Shown here: in pieces, positions 8,578-22,030 of the stretch
Layout: each line of letters starts with the position of its first letter
Position numbering within the stretch: the first letter of the stretch is position 1
Source of the DNA: Corynebacterium guangdongense
GTDB lineage: Bacteria > Actinomycetota > Actinomycetes > Mycobacteriales > Mycobacteriaceae
Assembly: GCF_030408915.1 (NCBI RefSeq)
Contig: NZ_CP047654.1
Span: forward strand, 1,178,001 to 1,242,000
Reading direction: 5' to 3'
DNA: 64,000 nt
Program-made: the position numbers and the translations under genes
The notes under the pieces: generated by a model
What the model was told of the DNA's origin: nothing
Seen by the model: only the letters and a program-made list of their open reading frames with translations
The model's database searches: none

Positions 8578-9702
8578 ATGCATTATTTCGATCACGCCGC
8601 CACCACCCCGATGCGCCAGGCCGCCATCGACGCCTGGGTGAGGCACTCCCAGGCCGTCAACCCGGGCGGCCAGTACGGTTCCGGCCGCCGGGCCCGCAGC
8701 GTGCTTGACGACGCCCGCGAGCAGATCGCGGGGATCATGGGCGCCGAGCCCATCGAGGTCATCTTCACCGCCTCGGGCACGGAGGCGGACAACATCGCCA
8801 TCCACGGCCTCTACCGGGCCTCGGAACTGAGCCGGATCGTCTCGACCCCGATCGAGCACCCGGCGGTCAAGGAGGTCGTGGAGCACCTCGTCGCTGAGGA
8901 GGGCGCCGAGGCCGTGCTCCTGCCGGTCGACCGGCACTCCCACGTCAGCGACCTCTCCGCCCTCGACGTCCCGGCGGCGGTGGCGACGTGCATGTACGCC
9001 AACAACGAGACCGGCGCCATCCAGCCGATCCCGGAGATCATCGCGCGCGCCGCGGCCGTCGGCACGCCGGTGCACGTCGACGCCGTCCAGGCGGTGGGCC
9101 GCGTCCCAATCCATTTCCACGACCTCGGCGCCACGACGCTGGCCTCCTCCGCCCACAAGTACGGCGGCCCGCGCGGAGTCGGCTTCCTGCTGGCCAAGCG
9201 CTCGCCGGCGCCGACGGCGATCCTGCACGGCGGGGGACAGGAGCGCGGCATCCGCCCGGGCACCGTCGACGTCGCCTCGGCCGCCGCCATGGCCGCCGCG
9301 CTGCAGGAGGCGGTCGACGAGATGGTGGCCGCCAACGGGCGCATCAGCGCCCTGCGCGACGAACTGCGCGAGCGCATCCTCGCCGCCGTCGACGACGTCC
9401 GCGTCAACACCGCCGAGCCCGCCCTGCCCGGCCACCTGCACCTGTCCTTCCCGGGCGCGGACGGCGACTCCATGATCATGCTGCTCGACTCCCTCGGCGT
9501 CGAGGCCGCCACCGGATCCGCCTGCAGCTCCGGGGTCAGCCGCATGAGCCACGTGCTCGAGGCCATGGGCGTCGCCGACGCCGAGGGCATCGGCTCGCTG
9601 CGCTTCACCCTGGGCCGGACCACCACCGCCGAGGACGTTGAGTACCTGGCGGCGCACATCGCCGAGGTCGTGGAGAAGGCCCGCCGCGCGGGTCTGCGCT
9701 GA
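8578..9702 (+). CDS. Cysteine desulfurase, NifS/IscS family
   Basis: A 374-residue class V aminotransferase fold enzyme. It shows YFDHAATTPM at the start, the PLP lysine Lys194 in SSAHKYGGPRG, HVDAVQAVG upstream of it and the catalytic Cys316 in TGSACSSGVS. The reaction converts L-cysteine to L-alanine plus persulfide sulfur. It sits three genes from mnmA (the tRNA 2-thiouridylase), so supplying sulfur for tRNA thiolation is a sensible inference; Fe-S assembly is the alternative. The ATG at 8578 gives the normal family start and has a -10-like hexamer directly upstream. Confidence 0.92.
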   Translation: MHYFDHAATTPMRQAAIDAWVRHSQAVNPGGQYGSGRRARSVLDDAREQIAGIMGAEPIEVIFTASGTEADNIAIHGLYRASELSRIVSTPIEHPAVKEVVEHLVAEEGAEAVLLPVDRHSHVSDLSALDVPAAVATCMYANNETGAIQPIPEIIARAAAVGTPVHVDAVQAVGRVPIHFHDLGATTLASSAHKYGGPRGVGFLLAKRSPAPTAILHGGGQERGIRPGTVDVASAAAMAAALQEAVDEMVAANGRISALRDELRERILAAVDDVRVNTAEPALPGHLHLSFPGADGDSMIMLLDSLGVEAATGSACSSGVSRMSHVLEAMGVADAEGIGSLRFTLGRTTTAEDVEYLAAHIAEVVEKARRAGLR

Positions 9703-9737
9703 TCGGGGGTCGGCCGTACCGCGCCCGGATCGCGGAC

Positions 9738-10598
9738 TCAGTCAGTCCTCGGGACAGCGCCCGAGAAGAAGGCCCGCGTCCAGCGCTCGTCCTTGTAGTG
9801 GGCCGGGACCGCGCCCGCGAGCAGGGGCTTGGCGACGCGCGCCGCCCCCGGCGAACCCTCGACCGGCAGCTCGGCGTCCGAGGCGACGAGGATGATGTTG
9901 CCGTAGCGCCGCCCCTTGAGCATTGGCGGATCGGCGATGACCGCGACGTGCTCGAAGACCTCGGCCATGCCCGCCAGCTCCGCCTTCGCCCCGGCGAGGT
10001 CGGCGTGGTCGCCACAGTTGGCGACGTAGAGCCCGCCCGGGGCGAGGGAGGCCGACACCCGGCGGAAGAACTCGACCGTGGTCAGGGGCCTGGGCGTGGC
10101 GTCACCGGCGAAGACGTCGCGGATGAGCACGTCCCGCGAGTCCGGAGCGAAGGTCTCGGTGACGGCGCGGGCCTCCCCGGCGCGGATCCTGACGGTCGGG
10201 GAGCGGGGGATGTCGAACCAGGCGCGGACGTAGTCGGCCAGGGTGGCGTCGAGCTCGACGACCGTGTGCCGGGAGGCCGGCCACATGTCCGCGAAGTAGC
10301 GGGCCAGCGAGCAGGCCGCGCCGCCCAGGTGGGTCACCCGCAGGCGGGCCGGATCCAGCCGCTCGGCGACGATCTCCTCGACCATCGCCGCGATCCACCG
10401 CATGTACTCAAAATCAAGCTCCCTGGGTTGACCCGGGACGATATGCGAGGAAGGTACCCCGTTGACGTGGAGGACGTAGGCGCCGGGCCGGAACTCGTCC
10501 TCCCGCACCTCGGCGACGCCGGTGGCGATGTCGTAGGTGCCGAGGATCGACGGATCCGCCGCGCGGTGCCCTCGTCGGGTGGTTCGCTTTCGTGCCAT
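9738..10598 (-). CDS. Spermidine-synthase-like methyltransferase-fold protein
   Basis: A 286-residue protein related to the stand-alone SpeE-like proteins of actinobacteria. [18 protein letters not shown] and [15 protein letters not shown] form the N-terminal strands, [16 protein letters not shown] is the nucleotide-binding glycine loop, [16 protein letters not shown] the acidic loop, and [10 protein letters not shown] the position of the catalytic Asp loop. Whether it makes a polyamine is unknown; the polyamine-binding residues are not clearly conserved. It is convergent with the cysteine desulfurase gene and divergent from mnmA. A -10-like TAGTCT lies 6 nt before its ATG. Confidence 0.7.
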   Translation of the reverse strand: MARKRTTRRGHRAADPSILGTYDIATGVAEVREDEFRPGAYVLHVNGVPSSHIVPGQPRELDFEYMRWIAAMVEEIVAERLDPARLRVTHLGGAACSLARYFADMWPASRHTVVELDATLADYVRAWFDIPRSPTVRIRAGEARAVTETFAPDSRDVLIRDVFAGDATPRPLTTVEFFRRVSASLAPGGLYVANCGDHADLAGAKAELAGMAEVFEHVAVIADPPMLKGRRYGNIILVASDAELPVEGSPGAARVAKPLLAGAVPAHYKDERWTRAFFSGAVPRTD

Positions 10599-10604
10599 TG
10601 ATTC

Positions 10605-10610
10605 AGACTA
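10605..10610 (-). promoter_or_regulatory. -10 element TAGTCT, probable leaderless start of the SpeE-like gene
   Basis: Read on the minus strand, TAGTCT is followed by 6 nt and the ATG at 10596-10598. No ribosome site fits in between. Confidence 0.5.
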
Positions 10611-10702
10611 ACCGCTGCCGGGCGCCGGCCGTGCTTGGGGAATACTCCGGCCCGGAGGTAGGTTGTTCCCTGAGTCAACGAGAGTCCCGGGAGGCAGAAG
10701 AC

Positions 10703-11788
10703 ATGCGCGTACTTGCAGCGATGAGCGGCGGCGTCGACTCGTCCGTGGCCGCGGCCCGCGCCGTGGCGGCCGGGCACGAGGTCATCGGCGTCCACCTGGC
10801 GCTGAGCCAGGACGCCCAGCAGACCAGGGAAACCGCCCGCGGCTGCTGCTCCCTGGAGGACTCCGCCGACGCGCGCCGCGTCTGTGACAAGCTCGGCATC
10901 CCCTTCTACGTGTGGGACTTCTCTGACCGCTTCAAAGAGGAGGTGATCGGTGACTTCATCGACTCCTACGCCGTCGGCGAGACCCCGAACCCCTGCCTGC
11001 GCTGCAATGAGAAGATCAAGTTCTCCGCACTGCTCGAGCGCGGCATCGCCCTGGGCTTCGACGCGGTGGCCACCGGCCATTACGCCGTGCTCGACTCCGA
11101 CGGCCACCTGCGCCGCTCCCCGGACGACAAGAAGGACCAGTCCTACGTGCTCGGCGTGCTGAGCAGGCAGGACCTCGACCACTGCCTTTTCCCGGTCGGT
11201 GACACCGAGAAGCCGAAGATCCGCGAGGAAGCCGCCGCCTACGGCTTCTCGACGGCCGCCAAGCCCGACTCCTACGACATCTGCTTCATCCCCGACGGCA
11301 ACACCCAGGCCTTCCTCGGCCGCTCCATCGGCCTGCGCCCGGGCATGATCGTCGACCAGGACGGCACCGAACTACGTGAGCACGACGGCGCCTGGAACTA
11401 CACCATCGGCCAGCGCAAGGGCCTGGACATCAAGACCCCGGCCGCCGACGGCCGACCCCGCTACGTCACCGACATCGACGCCGCCACCGGCACCGTCACC
11501 GTCGGCCCGCGCGAGGCCCTGGCCGTGAGCCGCATCGAGGCCGACCGCCTCAAGTTCCTTCACCCGGACATGGACGGGCAGCTCCGCTGCGAGGTCCAGG
11601 TCCGGGCCCACGGCTCGGTGGTGGGCTGTACGGTGAGCGTCGACAAGCAGGCGGACCGCATGGTCCTCGACCTGGACGAGCCGCTGCACGGCGTGGCCCG
11701 CGGCCAGGCCGCGGTGCTCTACCTGCCGACCGACGACGGGCTCGGCGACATCGTGCTGGGTTCCGGCACCATCTGCGGCACCGACTAA
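10703..11788 (+). CDS. mnmA: tRNA-specific 2-thiouridylase MnmA
   Basis: A 361-residue PP-loop enzyme that puts sulfur on U34 of Lys, Glu and Gln tRNAs. [17 protein letters not shown] is the ATP pyrophosphatase loop. The catalytic cysteines are Cys98 in TPNPCLRCN and Cys194 in [20 protein letters not shown] and [11 protein letters not shown] are further family signatures. The ATG at 10703 was chosen over an upstream ATG because GGGAGGCAGAAG lies at the right distance and the protein starts at the first strand. The sulfur donor may be the desulfurase encoded 1 kb upstream. The MetE-like gene follows after 11 nt. Confidence 0.96.
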   Translation: MRVLAAMSGGVDSSVAAARAVAAGHEVIGVHLALSQDAQQTRETARGCCSLEDSADARRVCDKLGIPFYVWDFSDRFKEEVIGDFIDSYAVGETPNPCLRCNEKIKFSALLERGIALGFDAVATGHYAVLDSDGHLRRSPDDKKDQSYVLGVLSRQDLDHCLFPVGDTEKPKIREEAAAYGFSTAAKPDSYDICFIPDGNTQAFLGRSIGLRPGMIVDQDGTELREHDGAWNYTIGQRKGLDIKTPAADGRPRYVTDIDAATGTVTVGPREALAVSRIEADRLKFLHPDMDGQLRCEVQVRAHGSVVGCTVSVDKQADRMVLDLDEPLHGVARGQAAVLYLPTDDGLGDIVLGSGTICGTD

Positions 11789-11791
11789 CCT
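11786..11791 (+). promoter_or_regulatory. -10 element TAACCT before the MetE-like gene
   Basis: TAACCT overlaps the mnmA stop codon region and ends 8 nt before the ATG at 11800. It is probably a leaderless promoter inside the end of mnmA. Confidence 0.4.
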
Positions 11792-11799
11792 GGGGGCCC

Positions 11800-12795
11800 A
11801 TGACCCGCGCTTATGGACTAGGACCCCTTCCCGGCACCTCGGTCGCCGAGGCCTGTGACGTCATCGTCTCGGAGACCGGCGGCCTGCCGCACATTCCGCA
11901 GCTGCCCGACCGCGGACTCGGCTCCGATCCGGTGGGGCGCACCGCCAGCCTGCTCGAGGCCGTCCACGTCGACCGCGGCCCCCGCTCCTGGCGGATGAGC
12001 CCGCGCCCGCAGCTGATCTCCCGGCGCACCGCCGACCGCCTGGAGCGCGACCTCGACGAGTGCCAGGCCGCCTGGAACCGGACCCTTCCCGCGGTCAAAA
12101 TCCAGCTCACCGGGCCGTGGACGCTGGCCGGGGCGATCGAACTGGCCGACGGCCACCGCGTGCTCACCGACCGCGGGGCCCTGCGCGACCTCACCGACGC
12201 CCTCATCGACGGGGCCAACCTCCACATCGCCGACGTGGCCCGGCGCTTCGGCGCCGCCGAGATCCTCGTCCAGCTCGACGAACCCTGGCTCACCGACGTG
12301 GTGGCCGGCAACCTCCCGGGCACCACCCGCCTCGACGAGGTCCGCGCCGTCCACCCCAGGGACGCCGGGAAGCGGCTGGCCCATGTCGTCGACAACCTCG
12401 ACGCCGGCGAGGTCGCGCTCAACCTCACCGGGCAGATCCCGGAATGGGAGGTCGTCCGGCTCTCCGGGGTGCAGACGCTGCAGCTGACCCTAGACAGCAT
12501 CACCGGCACGAGGCAGCTGGACGCGCTCGGCGAGGCGGTCAGCGGCGGTCTGCGCATCGGCGTCGGCGTCACCGCCGCCGGCGAGGAGATTGATGAACGC
12601 CAGGAAAAGCCGAGAACCCGGGCGATGGACATCGCCCGGGTGTGGCGGGAGCTCTCGCTCGACCCGAGCCAGCTCCGCGAGGTCGACGTGCACCCGAAGG
12701 GCGCGTTGAGCGGCTCGCTTCTCGACGCCTCCCGCGCGTACGCCATGGCGCAGGCGGTCGCAGGCATCCTGGACCGGGACGCGGGAAACCTCTAG
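11800..12795 (+). CDS. MetE-like TIM-barrel protein without zinc ligands
   Basis: A 331-residue protein similar to the C-terminal domain of cobalamin-independent methionine synthase (GPLPGTSVAEA, IPQLPDRG, IQLTGPWTLAGAI, ILVQLDEPWL). In MetE the methyl acceptor thiol is activated by a zinc held by His-X-Cys, Glu and Cys. Here the corresponding strand reads VALNLTGQIPEW and the only cysteines lie elsewhere (EACDVI, DECQAA), so the site looks lost. Conserved position between mnmA and ligA in corynebacteria and mycobacteria suggests a retained but different role. The stop overlaps the convergent transporter gene in a CTAG. Confidence 0.75.
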   Translation: MTRAYGLGPLPGTSVAEACDVIVSETGGLPHIPQLPDRGLGSDPVGRTASLLEAVHVDRGPRSWRMSPRPQLISRRTADRLERDLDECQAAWNRTLPAVKIQLTGPWTLAGAIELADGHRVLTDRGALRDLTDALIDGANLHIADVARRFGAAEILVQLDEPWLTDVVAGNLPGTTRLDEVRAVHPRDAGKRLAHVVDNLDAGEVALNLTGQIPEWEVVRLSGVQTLQLTLDSITGTRQLDALGEAVSGGLRIGVGVTAAGEEIDERQEKPRTRAMDIARVWRELSLDPSQLREVDVHPKGALSGSLLDASRAYAMAQAVAGILDRDAGNL

Positions 12796-13811
12796 GACTT
12801 GACCTCCGCCGGAACGCCCGGCTCGGCGCCGGCGGCCGTGCGCTCCGCCGGGAGCGGAATCCGGCGCATGATGGCGGCGTAGACCGCTCCCGTGATGTTG
12901 TGCAGGACGGCGGCGACCGCGCCCGGCAGCGCGGCCTCGGGGCTGAAGAACTTGCCGGCCATGCCCGAGGCCAGCCCCGCCGACTGCGTGGAGACCTCGA
13001 TGCTCATCGTGCGGTTGGCCCGCTCATCCAGGCGGAACACCCGGCCACCGAGGTAGCCCAGGACGTAGCCGATGACGTTGTGCAGCAGCACCGCGATGAT
13101 GACCAGCCAGCCGGAGGCGACGATGAGGTCGCCGTTGGCGGCGACGGTGGGGAAGACCACCCCGCCGATGCCGAGGATGGAGATCAGCGGCAGGATCGGG
13201 GCGATCCTGGTGATGAAGCCGTCGAAGAGGTAGCGGATGACCAGTCCGCCGATGACCGGGAACAGGACCGTCTGGGCCAGGGACTTGGCCATGCCGAGGC
13301 CGTCGACCTCGGTCTGGGCGCTGGCCAGCAGCAGCATCAGGGCCGGGGTGACGATCGGGGAGAGCAGCGTCGACACCGACGTCATGGTCACCGACAGGGC
13401 GACGTCGCCGCGGGCCAGGTAGGCGACGACGTTGGAGGTCGTTCCGCCCGGGACGGTGCCCAGCATGAGCAGACCGAGGGCCAGCTGCGGGTTGAGGTTC
13501 AGCGCCCAGGCCACGGCGAGGGCGCCCGCCGGCATGATCGTGAACTGGAGGATCACGCCCAGAATGATGGGGAAGGGGCGGCGCAGAACCTCGGTGAAGT
13601 CCGGGATGGTCAGCGTCAGACCCATCGAGAACATGATGATCATCAGGAAGTACGTGATGTACTCGCGCATGGGCAGGAAGGGGGCCGGGAAGAAGTAGGC
13701 CAGTACCGCCCCAGCGAGAATGAACAGGGGGAAAATTCCCACGATGATGACCGCTGCGCGATCTTCCTGAGGGGTGGCGTCATTGCCGTGCTGATCCGTG
13801 GAGATGCTCAC
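12792..13811 (-). CDS. Bile acid:sodium symporter (BASS) family transporter, copy 1
   Basis: A 339-residue membrane protein with about nine or ten hydrophobic helices, starting near residue 20. The family motif GTVPGGTTSNVVAYLARGDVALSVTMTSVSTLLSPIVTP is split here only for brevity; its core PGGTTSNVVAYLARGDVALS is the sodium-site crossover region. Members move organic anions such as keto acids, pantoate or bile acids with sodium; the substrate here is unknown. The start is the GTG at 13809-13811 after an AAAAGAGG site. A close paralog lies at 37724-38728. A palindrome TGACAG-GG-CTGTCA sits about 100 nt upstream. Confidence 0.88.
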   Translation of the reverse strand: MSISTDQHGNDATPQEDRAAVIIVGIFPLFILAGAVLAYFFPAPFLPMREYITYFLMIIMFSMGLTLTIPDFTEVLRRPFPIILGVILQFTIMPAGALAVAWALNLNPQLALGLLMLGTVPGGTTSNVVAYLARGDVALSVTMTSVSTLLSPIVTPALMLLLASAQTEVDGLGMAKSLAQTVLFPVIGGLVIRYLFDGFITRIAPILPLISILGIGGVVFPTVAANGDLIVASGWLVIIAVLLHNVIGYVLGYLGGRVFRLDERANRTMSIEVSTQSAGLASGMAGKFFSPEAALPGAVAAVLHNITGAVYAAIMRRIPLPAERTAAGAEPGVPAEVKS

Positions 13812-13913
13812 CAGCGGGGCCTCTTTTCATCCGATTCGGGGTCACCCCCGCCCCGCGTCTCATTGTCGGGGGAGGGATGACCGGTGGGTGAGACGGATAC
13901 TAGCAGCCGTCTG

Positions 13914-13927
13914 TGACAGGGCTGTCA
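13914..13927. promoter_or_regulatory. Inverted repeat TGACAGGGCTGTCA upstream of BASS transporter 1
   Basis: Two 6-bp arms (TGACAG and CTGTCA) with a 2-bp centre lie 103 nt upstream of the transporter start, between it and the exonuclease stop. This has the size of a repressor operator half-site pair. The regulator is unknown. Confidence 0.4.
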
Positions 13928-13965
13928 TATACCTTGTTGTTGTGGCATGCAACTCACGGCGGGGG

Positions 13966-14640
13966 TCAGTCCTGCATCGGCCACGACGTGTTGACCGAGG
14001 ACCCGTCCCGCCCCCGTGACTCGAAGTACTTCCGGCGATTCTCCTGGTTGTCGTAGTAGCCGACGGCCTGGAACTCCATCAGCTCGTCCGTGCTCATCGC
14101 CTTGAGGTCCGGGTAGACCTTGTTGACCTGCTTCCAGGCGATGCGCGCCGCGGCGATCGCGTCGGAGGTGGCCTCGTGGGCGTTGTCCAGCGTGACGCCG
14201 TAGTGCTTCGACACGTCGGTCAGGGTCCGTCGGCCCTTGCGGTAACGGTCCTTGATGTTATCGACCGTGTACGGATCGTAGACCGGGCCGGTGACGGTGA
14301 AACTCCCGGTCAGCTGCCGCAGCACGGTGAGGTCGAAGGGGGCGTTGTAGACGACGAGGGCGAAGCCCTCCTCCCAGGCCTTCTTGATGCGGCGCACGGT
14401 CTCCGCCAGCACCTCGTCGTGGGGCTGGCCCTCCGCGCGCGCCTTCTCGGTCGTGATTCCGTGAATTCTGGCGGCCTCCTCGGGAATCTCGATTCCCGGA
14501 TCCGCCAGCATCTCCAGCATGTCCGTCTGCGCGCCGTCGATGGACACCAGTGCGGAGGTGACGATGCGGGCCTCCATCGGGTCGGCGGAGGTGGTCTCAA
14601 GATCAAACGAGAGCATGCGCGAAGCGTCGAAGTGTGCCAT
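13966..14640 (-). CDS. DnaQ-like 3'-5' exonuclease (DNA polymerase III epsilon-type)
   Basis: A 224-residue DEDD exonuclease domain. ExoI is LSFDLETT (Asp13, Glu15), ExoII is LVVYNAPFDLTVL, and ExoIII is AHEATSDAIAAAR (His, Asp). It is a stand-alone exonuclease of the type annotated as epsilon-like or RNase T-like in actinobacteria. A role in proofreading or repair is a family inference; it lies 3 kb from ligA but is not in an operon with it. A TAGGGT hexamer ends 7 nt before the ATG and no ribosome site is seen. Confidence 0.85.
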   Translation of the reverse strand: MAHFDASRMLSFDLETTSADPMEARIVTSALVSIDGAQTDMLEMLADPGIEIPEEAARIHGITTEKARAEGQPHDEVLAETVRRIKKAWEEGFALVVYNAPFDLTVLRQLTGSFTVTGPVYDPYTVDNIKDRYRKGRRTLTDVSKHYGVTLDNAHEATSDAIAAARIAWKQVNKVYPDLKAMSTDELMEFQAVGYYDNQENRRKYFESRGRDGSSVNTSWPMQD

Positions 14641-14647
14641 GGCGTCA

Positions 14648-14653
14648 ACCCTA
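14648..14653 (-). promoter_or_regulatory. -10 element TAGGGT, probable leaderless start of the exonuclease gene
   Basis: On the minus strand TAGGGT is followed by 7 nt and the ATG at 14638-14640. Confidence 0.5.
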
Positions 14654-14791
14654 CTTCGTGGGCCGGACACCAACCTGGCCGGTCGCCCCGGACGGTTGGT
14701 TCGCGCGTTCACCCGTCGTTCACCTAAAGTATTACGAAAACCTGGAGAATGCCTCCCAGAATACCGAGTTTTCACCGAGGAGAACGTGATC

Positions 14792-16225
14792 GTGAACCGC
14801 CTACCCACCCGTGCCGGTGCCGTCCTCACAGCCGTTACCGTGGCCTCCCTCGGCGTCAGCGGCGCCATGGCAGTCCCGGTGCCGGCCCCCGTCGTCGAGA
14901 TCCGGCAGCAGGCCGAGCAGCAGCTGCAGGCGGCGATCCGCTCCGGCGAGGCCGCCCTCGGCCTGGACGGCGTCGACCCGGCCGATCCGAGGACCTGGCC
15001 GGTCGAACTCATCGCGGCCGGCGTCGGCGTCACCGCGCTGGCGGCCATTCTGCTGGTGCATTCCTCAAGCACCGCCCACGCCGGGGCCGCCGAGGACGAG
15101 ACGCCCGTCGAGACCCCTCCGGAGAGCGCCGAGACCTCATCCGAGGAGCAGCTCGACGCGGAGCTCGCGGATTTCGTCGTCGGTTCGTCGCGCACCGTCT
15201 TCAACCAGCCGGAGGTGCTCGGTTCCAGCCTCAACGGCCTGGGCGCGCTCGGCTCCTCCGACTTCGCCATTCCGGAGGACGGCTACGACATCGCCGCCAA
15301 CGGGCCCCAGAATTACTCCGACACCATCACCGAGGCCAAGGTGATCCGCAAGGAGGAGCAGGACATCCGCGACCTGACCGCCGGGGCCGAGGGCATCCAG
15401 CGCTGGTGGGTCGCGTCTCCGGCCATGGGCAGGAACGTCGAGATCCAGATTCGCCCGGCCGCGGACACCTCGACCGAGGCTCCGGTCCTCTACCTCCTCG
15501 ACGGCGTCAACGCCCCGAGCCGCTCCGGCTGGGTCTCCTACGGCGCCCACAGGATCATCCAGGACAACGTCACTCTGGTCATGCCGACGGTGGCGCGGGC
15601 ATCCTTCTACCTCGACTGGGAGGAGGACGACGAGGTGCTCGGCCGGAACCAGTGGGAGACTTTCCTGACCAGGGAGCTGCCGCCGCTTCTGGAGTCGGAT
15701 CCCGACCTGAACACCAACGGCAGGTACGGCGTCGGCGGCCTCTCGATGGGCGCGACCGGCGCCGTCACCCTGGCCAACGCCAACCCAGAGCTCTTTGACG
15801 CGACCTTCGGCATCTCGGGCTGCTACTCCGCCGAGTCGGAGGTGGGCTACCAGACCATGCGGCTGACGATCGAGTCCCGCGGCGGGGATCTCAACAACCT
15901 CCTGGGTCCGCTCGGTTCCGACACCCGGGAGCGCTACGACGTCGTCGGCGACCCGGAGGGGCTGCGCGACCAGGCCGTCTATCTGTCGGCGTCGGCCGGC
16001 GAGTTCCCCGAGGGCGCGGAGGCCGGGAACTTCCCGGTCGCCGCCCTGGGCGTGCTCCTGGAGCAGGGCGCGTACCTCTGCACCCAGGATCTCGAGCGAG
16101 CGATGGAGGCGGAGGGAATGACCCATCAGCAGGTGGTCTACCAGCGAGAGGGCGTCCACAACTGGGACACCTTCCAGGCCCAGCTGGCCCCGGCGTGGGA
16201 GCACATCCGGGGAGCGCTCATGTAG
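14792..16225 (+). CDS. Mycolyltransferase (Ag85-like), paralog 1, with extended N-terminus
   Basis: A 477-residue exported alpha/beta hydrolase of the antigen-85 type. Residues 1-27 form a signal peptide ending AMA. Motifs are VASPAMGRNVEIQI, LYLLDGVNAP, the nucleophile Ser318 in GLSMGATG and the catalytic His456 in GVHNWDTF. The family moves mycolic acid from trehalose monomycolate to arabinogalactan or another trehalose outside the cytoplasmic membrane. Compared with its two neighbours it has about 100 extra N-terminal residues, including a second hydrophobic helix (PVELIAAGVGVTALAAILLV), so it may be membrane-anchored. The GTG at 14792 sits 9 nt after AGGAG; the GTG at 14786 is too close. 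Confidence 0.85.
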   Translation: MNRLPTRAGAVLTAVTVASLGVSGAMAVPVPAPVVEIRQQAEQQLQAAIRSGEAALGLDGVDPADPRTWPVELIAAGVGVTALAAILLVHSSSTAHAGAAEDETPVETPPESAETSSEEQLDAELADFVVGSSRTVFNQPEVLGSSLNGLGALGSSDFAIPEDGYDIAANGPQNYSDTITEAKVIRKEEQDIRDLTAGAEGIQRWWVASPAMGRNVEIQIRPAADTSTEAPVLYLLDGVNAPSRSGWVSYGAHRIIQDNVTLVMPTVARASFYLDWEEDDEVLGRNQWETFLTRELPPLLESDPDLNTNGRYGVGGLSMGATGAVTLANANPELFDATFGISGCYSAESEVGYQTMRLTIESRGGDLNNLLGPLGSDTRERYDVVGDPEGLRDQAVYLSASAGEFPEGAEAGNFPVAALGVLLEQGAYLCTQDLERAMEAEGMTHQQVVYQREGVHNWDTFQAQLAPAWEHIRGALM

Positions 16226-16424
16226 CGGAACCGCTACGCGCCGGGCCCAAGGGGGCGGTTCGGCACAGGACTTGACGGCCAGCGGCGCCCGCGCCTGGCC
16301 GTTTCCCGTCCCGGGGCCGGGGTCGGTGAAGCAGCGGCTCGACCGCCCCGGGGACACCGTCGGGCCGCAGCGCGGGCCACCCCGGAAACAGGTCAAGGGG
16401 GCGTTACCCGCCGGGGCGGTGGAG

Positions 16425-16430
16425 TAGCCT
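16425..16430 (+). promoter_or_regulatory. Possible -10 element TAGCCT for mycolyltransferase paralog 2
   Basis: TAGCCT lies 60 nt upstream of the ATG at 16491. The resulting leader would carry the AAGGGAG ribosome site at 16474-16480. Confidence 0.35.
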
Positions 16431-16490
16431 CCTAAGAAATCGCACCGGCAACGCCCAGTTGCCGGACACGGACGGCTAAGGGAGCGCACG

Positions 16491-20706
<4,216 letters not shown>

Positions 20707-20776
20707 GGGGTGCTCCTTAACGCGGGCAAGGGGGATGCCGTCGAGCGTAGGGCCCCCGGGACAATTAGTCCAGAGT

Positions 20777-20782
20777 TAAAGT
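20777..20782 (+). promoter_or_regulatory. Possible -10 element TAAAGT for mycolyltransferase paralog 3
   Basis: TAAAGT lies in an A/T-rich patch between two divergent genes. A transcript from about 20789 would give a 75-nt leader ending in the GGGAAGG site before the TTG start. Confidence 0.4.
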
Positions 20783-20863
20783 AAAATGGCCCGGAGGTAC
20801 CGCCCCGGGTATCCTGGCGCTGCCCATCGTTTCCGTCAATCCTCCCCGGGAAGGCCCGCACCC

Positions 20864-22030
20864 TTGTCACCGACCCCACGCCGCCTCGCCGCGACGGCCG
20901 CCGCCCTGGCGGTCCTGGCCAACGCGTTCCCCGCCGCCGCGCAGAGTTCCTCCCCGCTGCACGACGCCGTGGCGCTGTCCTCGCAGACGTCGGCCTCCTC
21001 GACCGGCAGTGCGGTCGGCTCGGCGGCCTCGGCGGTGGACGCCGTCGGTTCCGCCCGCTCCTCCGTCCCCGGCGCCTGGGTCATGCCCGGCAGCGGCAAA
21101 TACCCGCTGCCGACCGACGAGGGCATCGTCGTGCCCGAGGTCCTGGCCATCGAGCCGGACGTCGGCATCAACGTCCAGAAGTGGTCGGTGGCCTCGCCGG
21201 CGATGAAACGCGTCGTCCAGGTGCAGGTCCGGCCCGCGCCGGAGGGCGCGGGCGCGGCGCCGATGCTCTACCTCCTCGACGGGGTGGAGGCCACGCACCC
21301 CTCCGACTGGATCATGCTCGGCCACGTCGACACCAAGCTCCGCGACGATAGCGTCACGCTCGTCATGCCCACCGAGGCGAGGGCGTCGATGTGGGCGGAC
21401 TGGTACGCCGACGACGAGGTCGGGGGCCGGCACCAGTGGGAGACCTTCCTGACCGAGGAGCTGCCGCCGCTGCTCGAGGACCCCGCCCACGGCCTCGACT
21501 TCAACGGGAAGCGGGGCATCGGCGGCATTTCGATGGGGGCGACGGGGGCGCTGGCCATCGCGAACCGGAACCCGGACCTCTTCGACGCGGTCTTCGGCAT
21601 CTCCGGCTGCTACTCGACGACGGAGTCGCTCGCTGCGATCTCGAATTACCTCACCGTCGAGACCAGGAAGAACGATTTCGACAACCTCTACGGTCCCCCC
21701 GGCGACTGGCGCTGGCGGCACTACGACACCGAGGCCGACCCCACCGGACTGGCCGACATGACGGTGTACCTCTCCAGCGCCCGCGGCGTCACGCAGGCGT
21801 CCTCGGCCGATCACGCCGACGCCGACCTGATCAACTACGTCACCGGCACCGTCATCGAACAGGCGACGCTGGTGTGCACGGAGAACCTGGACGCCGCCAT
21901 GCGGACGCGGGGGATGGCCCACCAGCGGGTCGACTACGTCGAGGACGGACTCCACAACTGGAGGAATTTCCACCGCTTCATCGAACCCGCCTGGGAGCAC
22001 ATCGCCCCGGCACTCGAAGCGAGTCCCTAG
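20864..22030 (+). CDS. Mycolyltransferase (Ag85-like), paralog 3
   Basis: A 388-residue secreted alpha/beta hydrolase. From the TTG at 20864 the protein begins with a compact signal peptide (PRRLAATAAALAVLANAF, cleavage after AAA). The ATG at 20786 would add 26 residues that do not fit a signal peptide, and GGGAAGG lies 9 nt before the TTG. Core motifs are VASPAMKRVVQVQV, LYLLDGVEA, Ser223 in GISMGATGA and His364 in GLHNWRNF. It is the closest relative of paralog 2 in length and active-site spacing. The stop shares CTAG (22027-22030) with the convergent ACT-domain gene. Confidence 0.85.
   Translation: MSPTPRRLAATAAALAVLANAFPAAAQSSSPLHDAVALSSQTSASSTGSAVGSAASAVDAVGSARSSVPGAWVMPGSGKYPLPTDEGIVVPEVLAIEPDVGINVQKWSVASPAMKRVVQVQVRPAPEGAGAAPMLYLLDGVEATHPSDWIMLGHVDTKLRDDSVTLVMPTEARASMWADWYADDEVGGRHQWETFLTEELPPLLEDPAHGLDFNGKRGIGGISMGATGALAIANRNPDLFDAVFGISGCYSTTESLAAISNYLTVETRKNDFDNLYGPPGDWRWRHYDTEADPTGLADMTVYLSSARGVTQASSADHADADLINYVTGTVIEQATLVCTENLDAAMRTRGMAHQRVDYVEDGLHNWRNFHRFIEPAWEHIAPALEASP

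Noticed and set aside
7567..9657. A 696-codon minus-strand frame opposite etfA and the cysteine desulfurase gene
   Set aside because: Antisense shadow; low-complexity translation and no start context.
20786..20863. ATG at 20786 as the start of mycolyltransferase paralog 3
   Set aside because: It would place 26 charged residues before the signal peptide and lies only 3 nt after the -10-like TAAAGT. The TTG at 20864 has a good ribosome site and gives a normal signal peptide.
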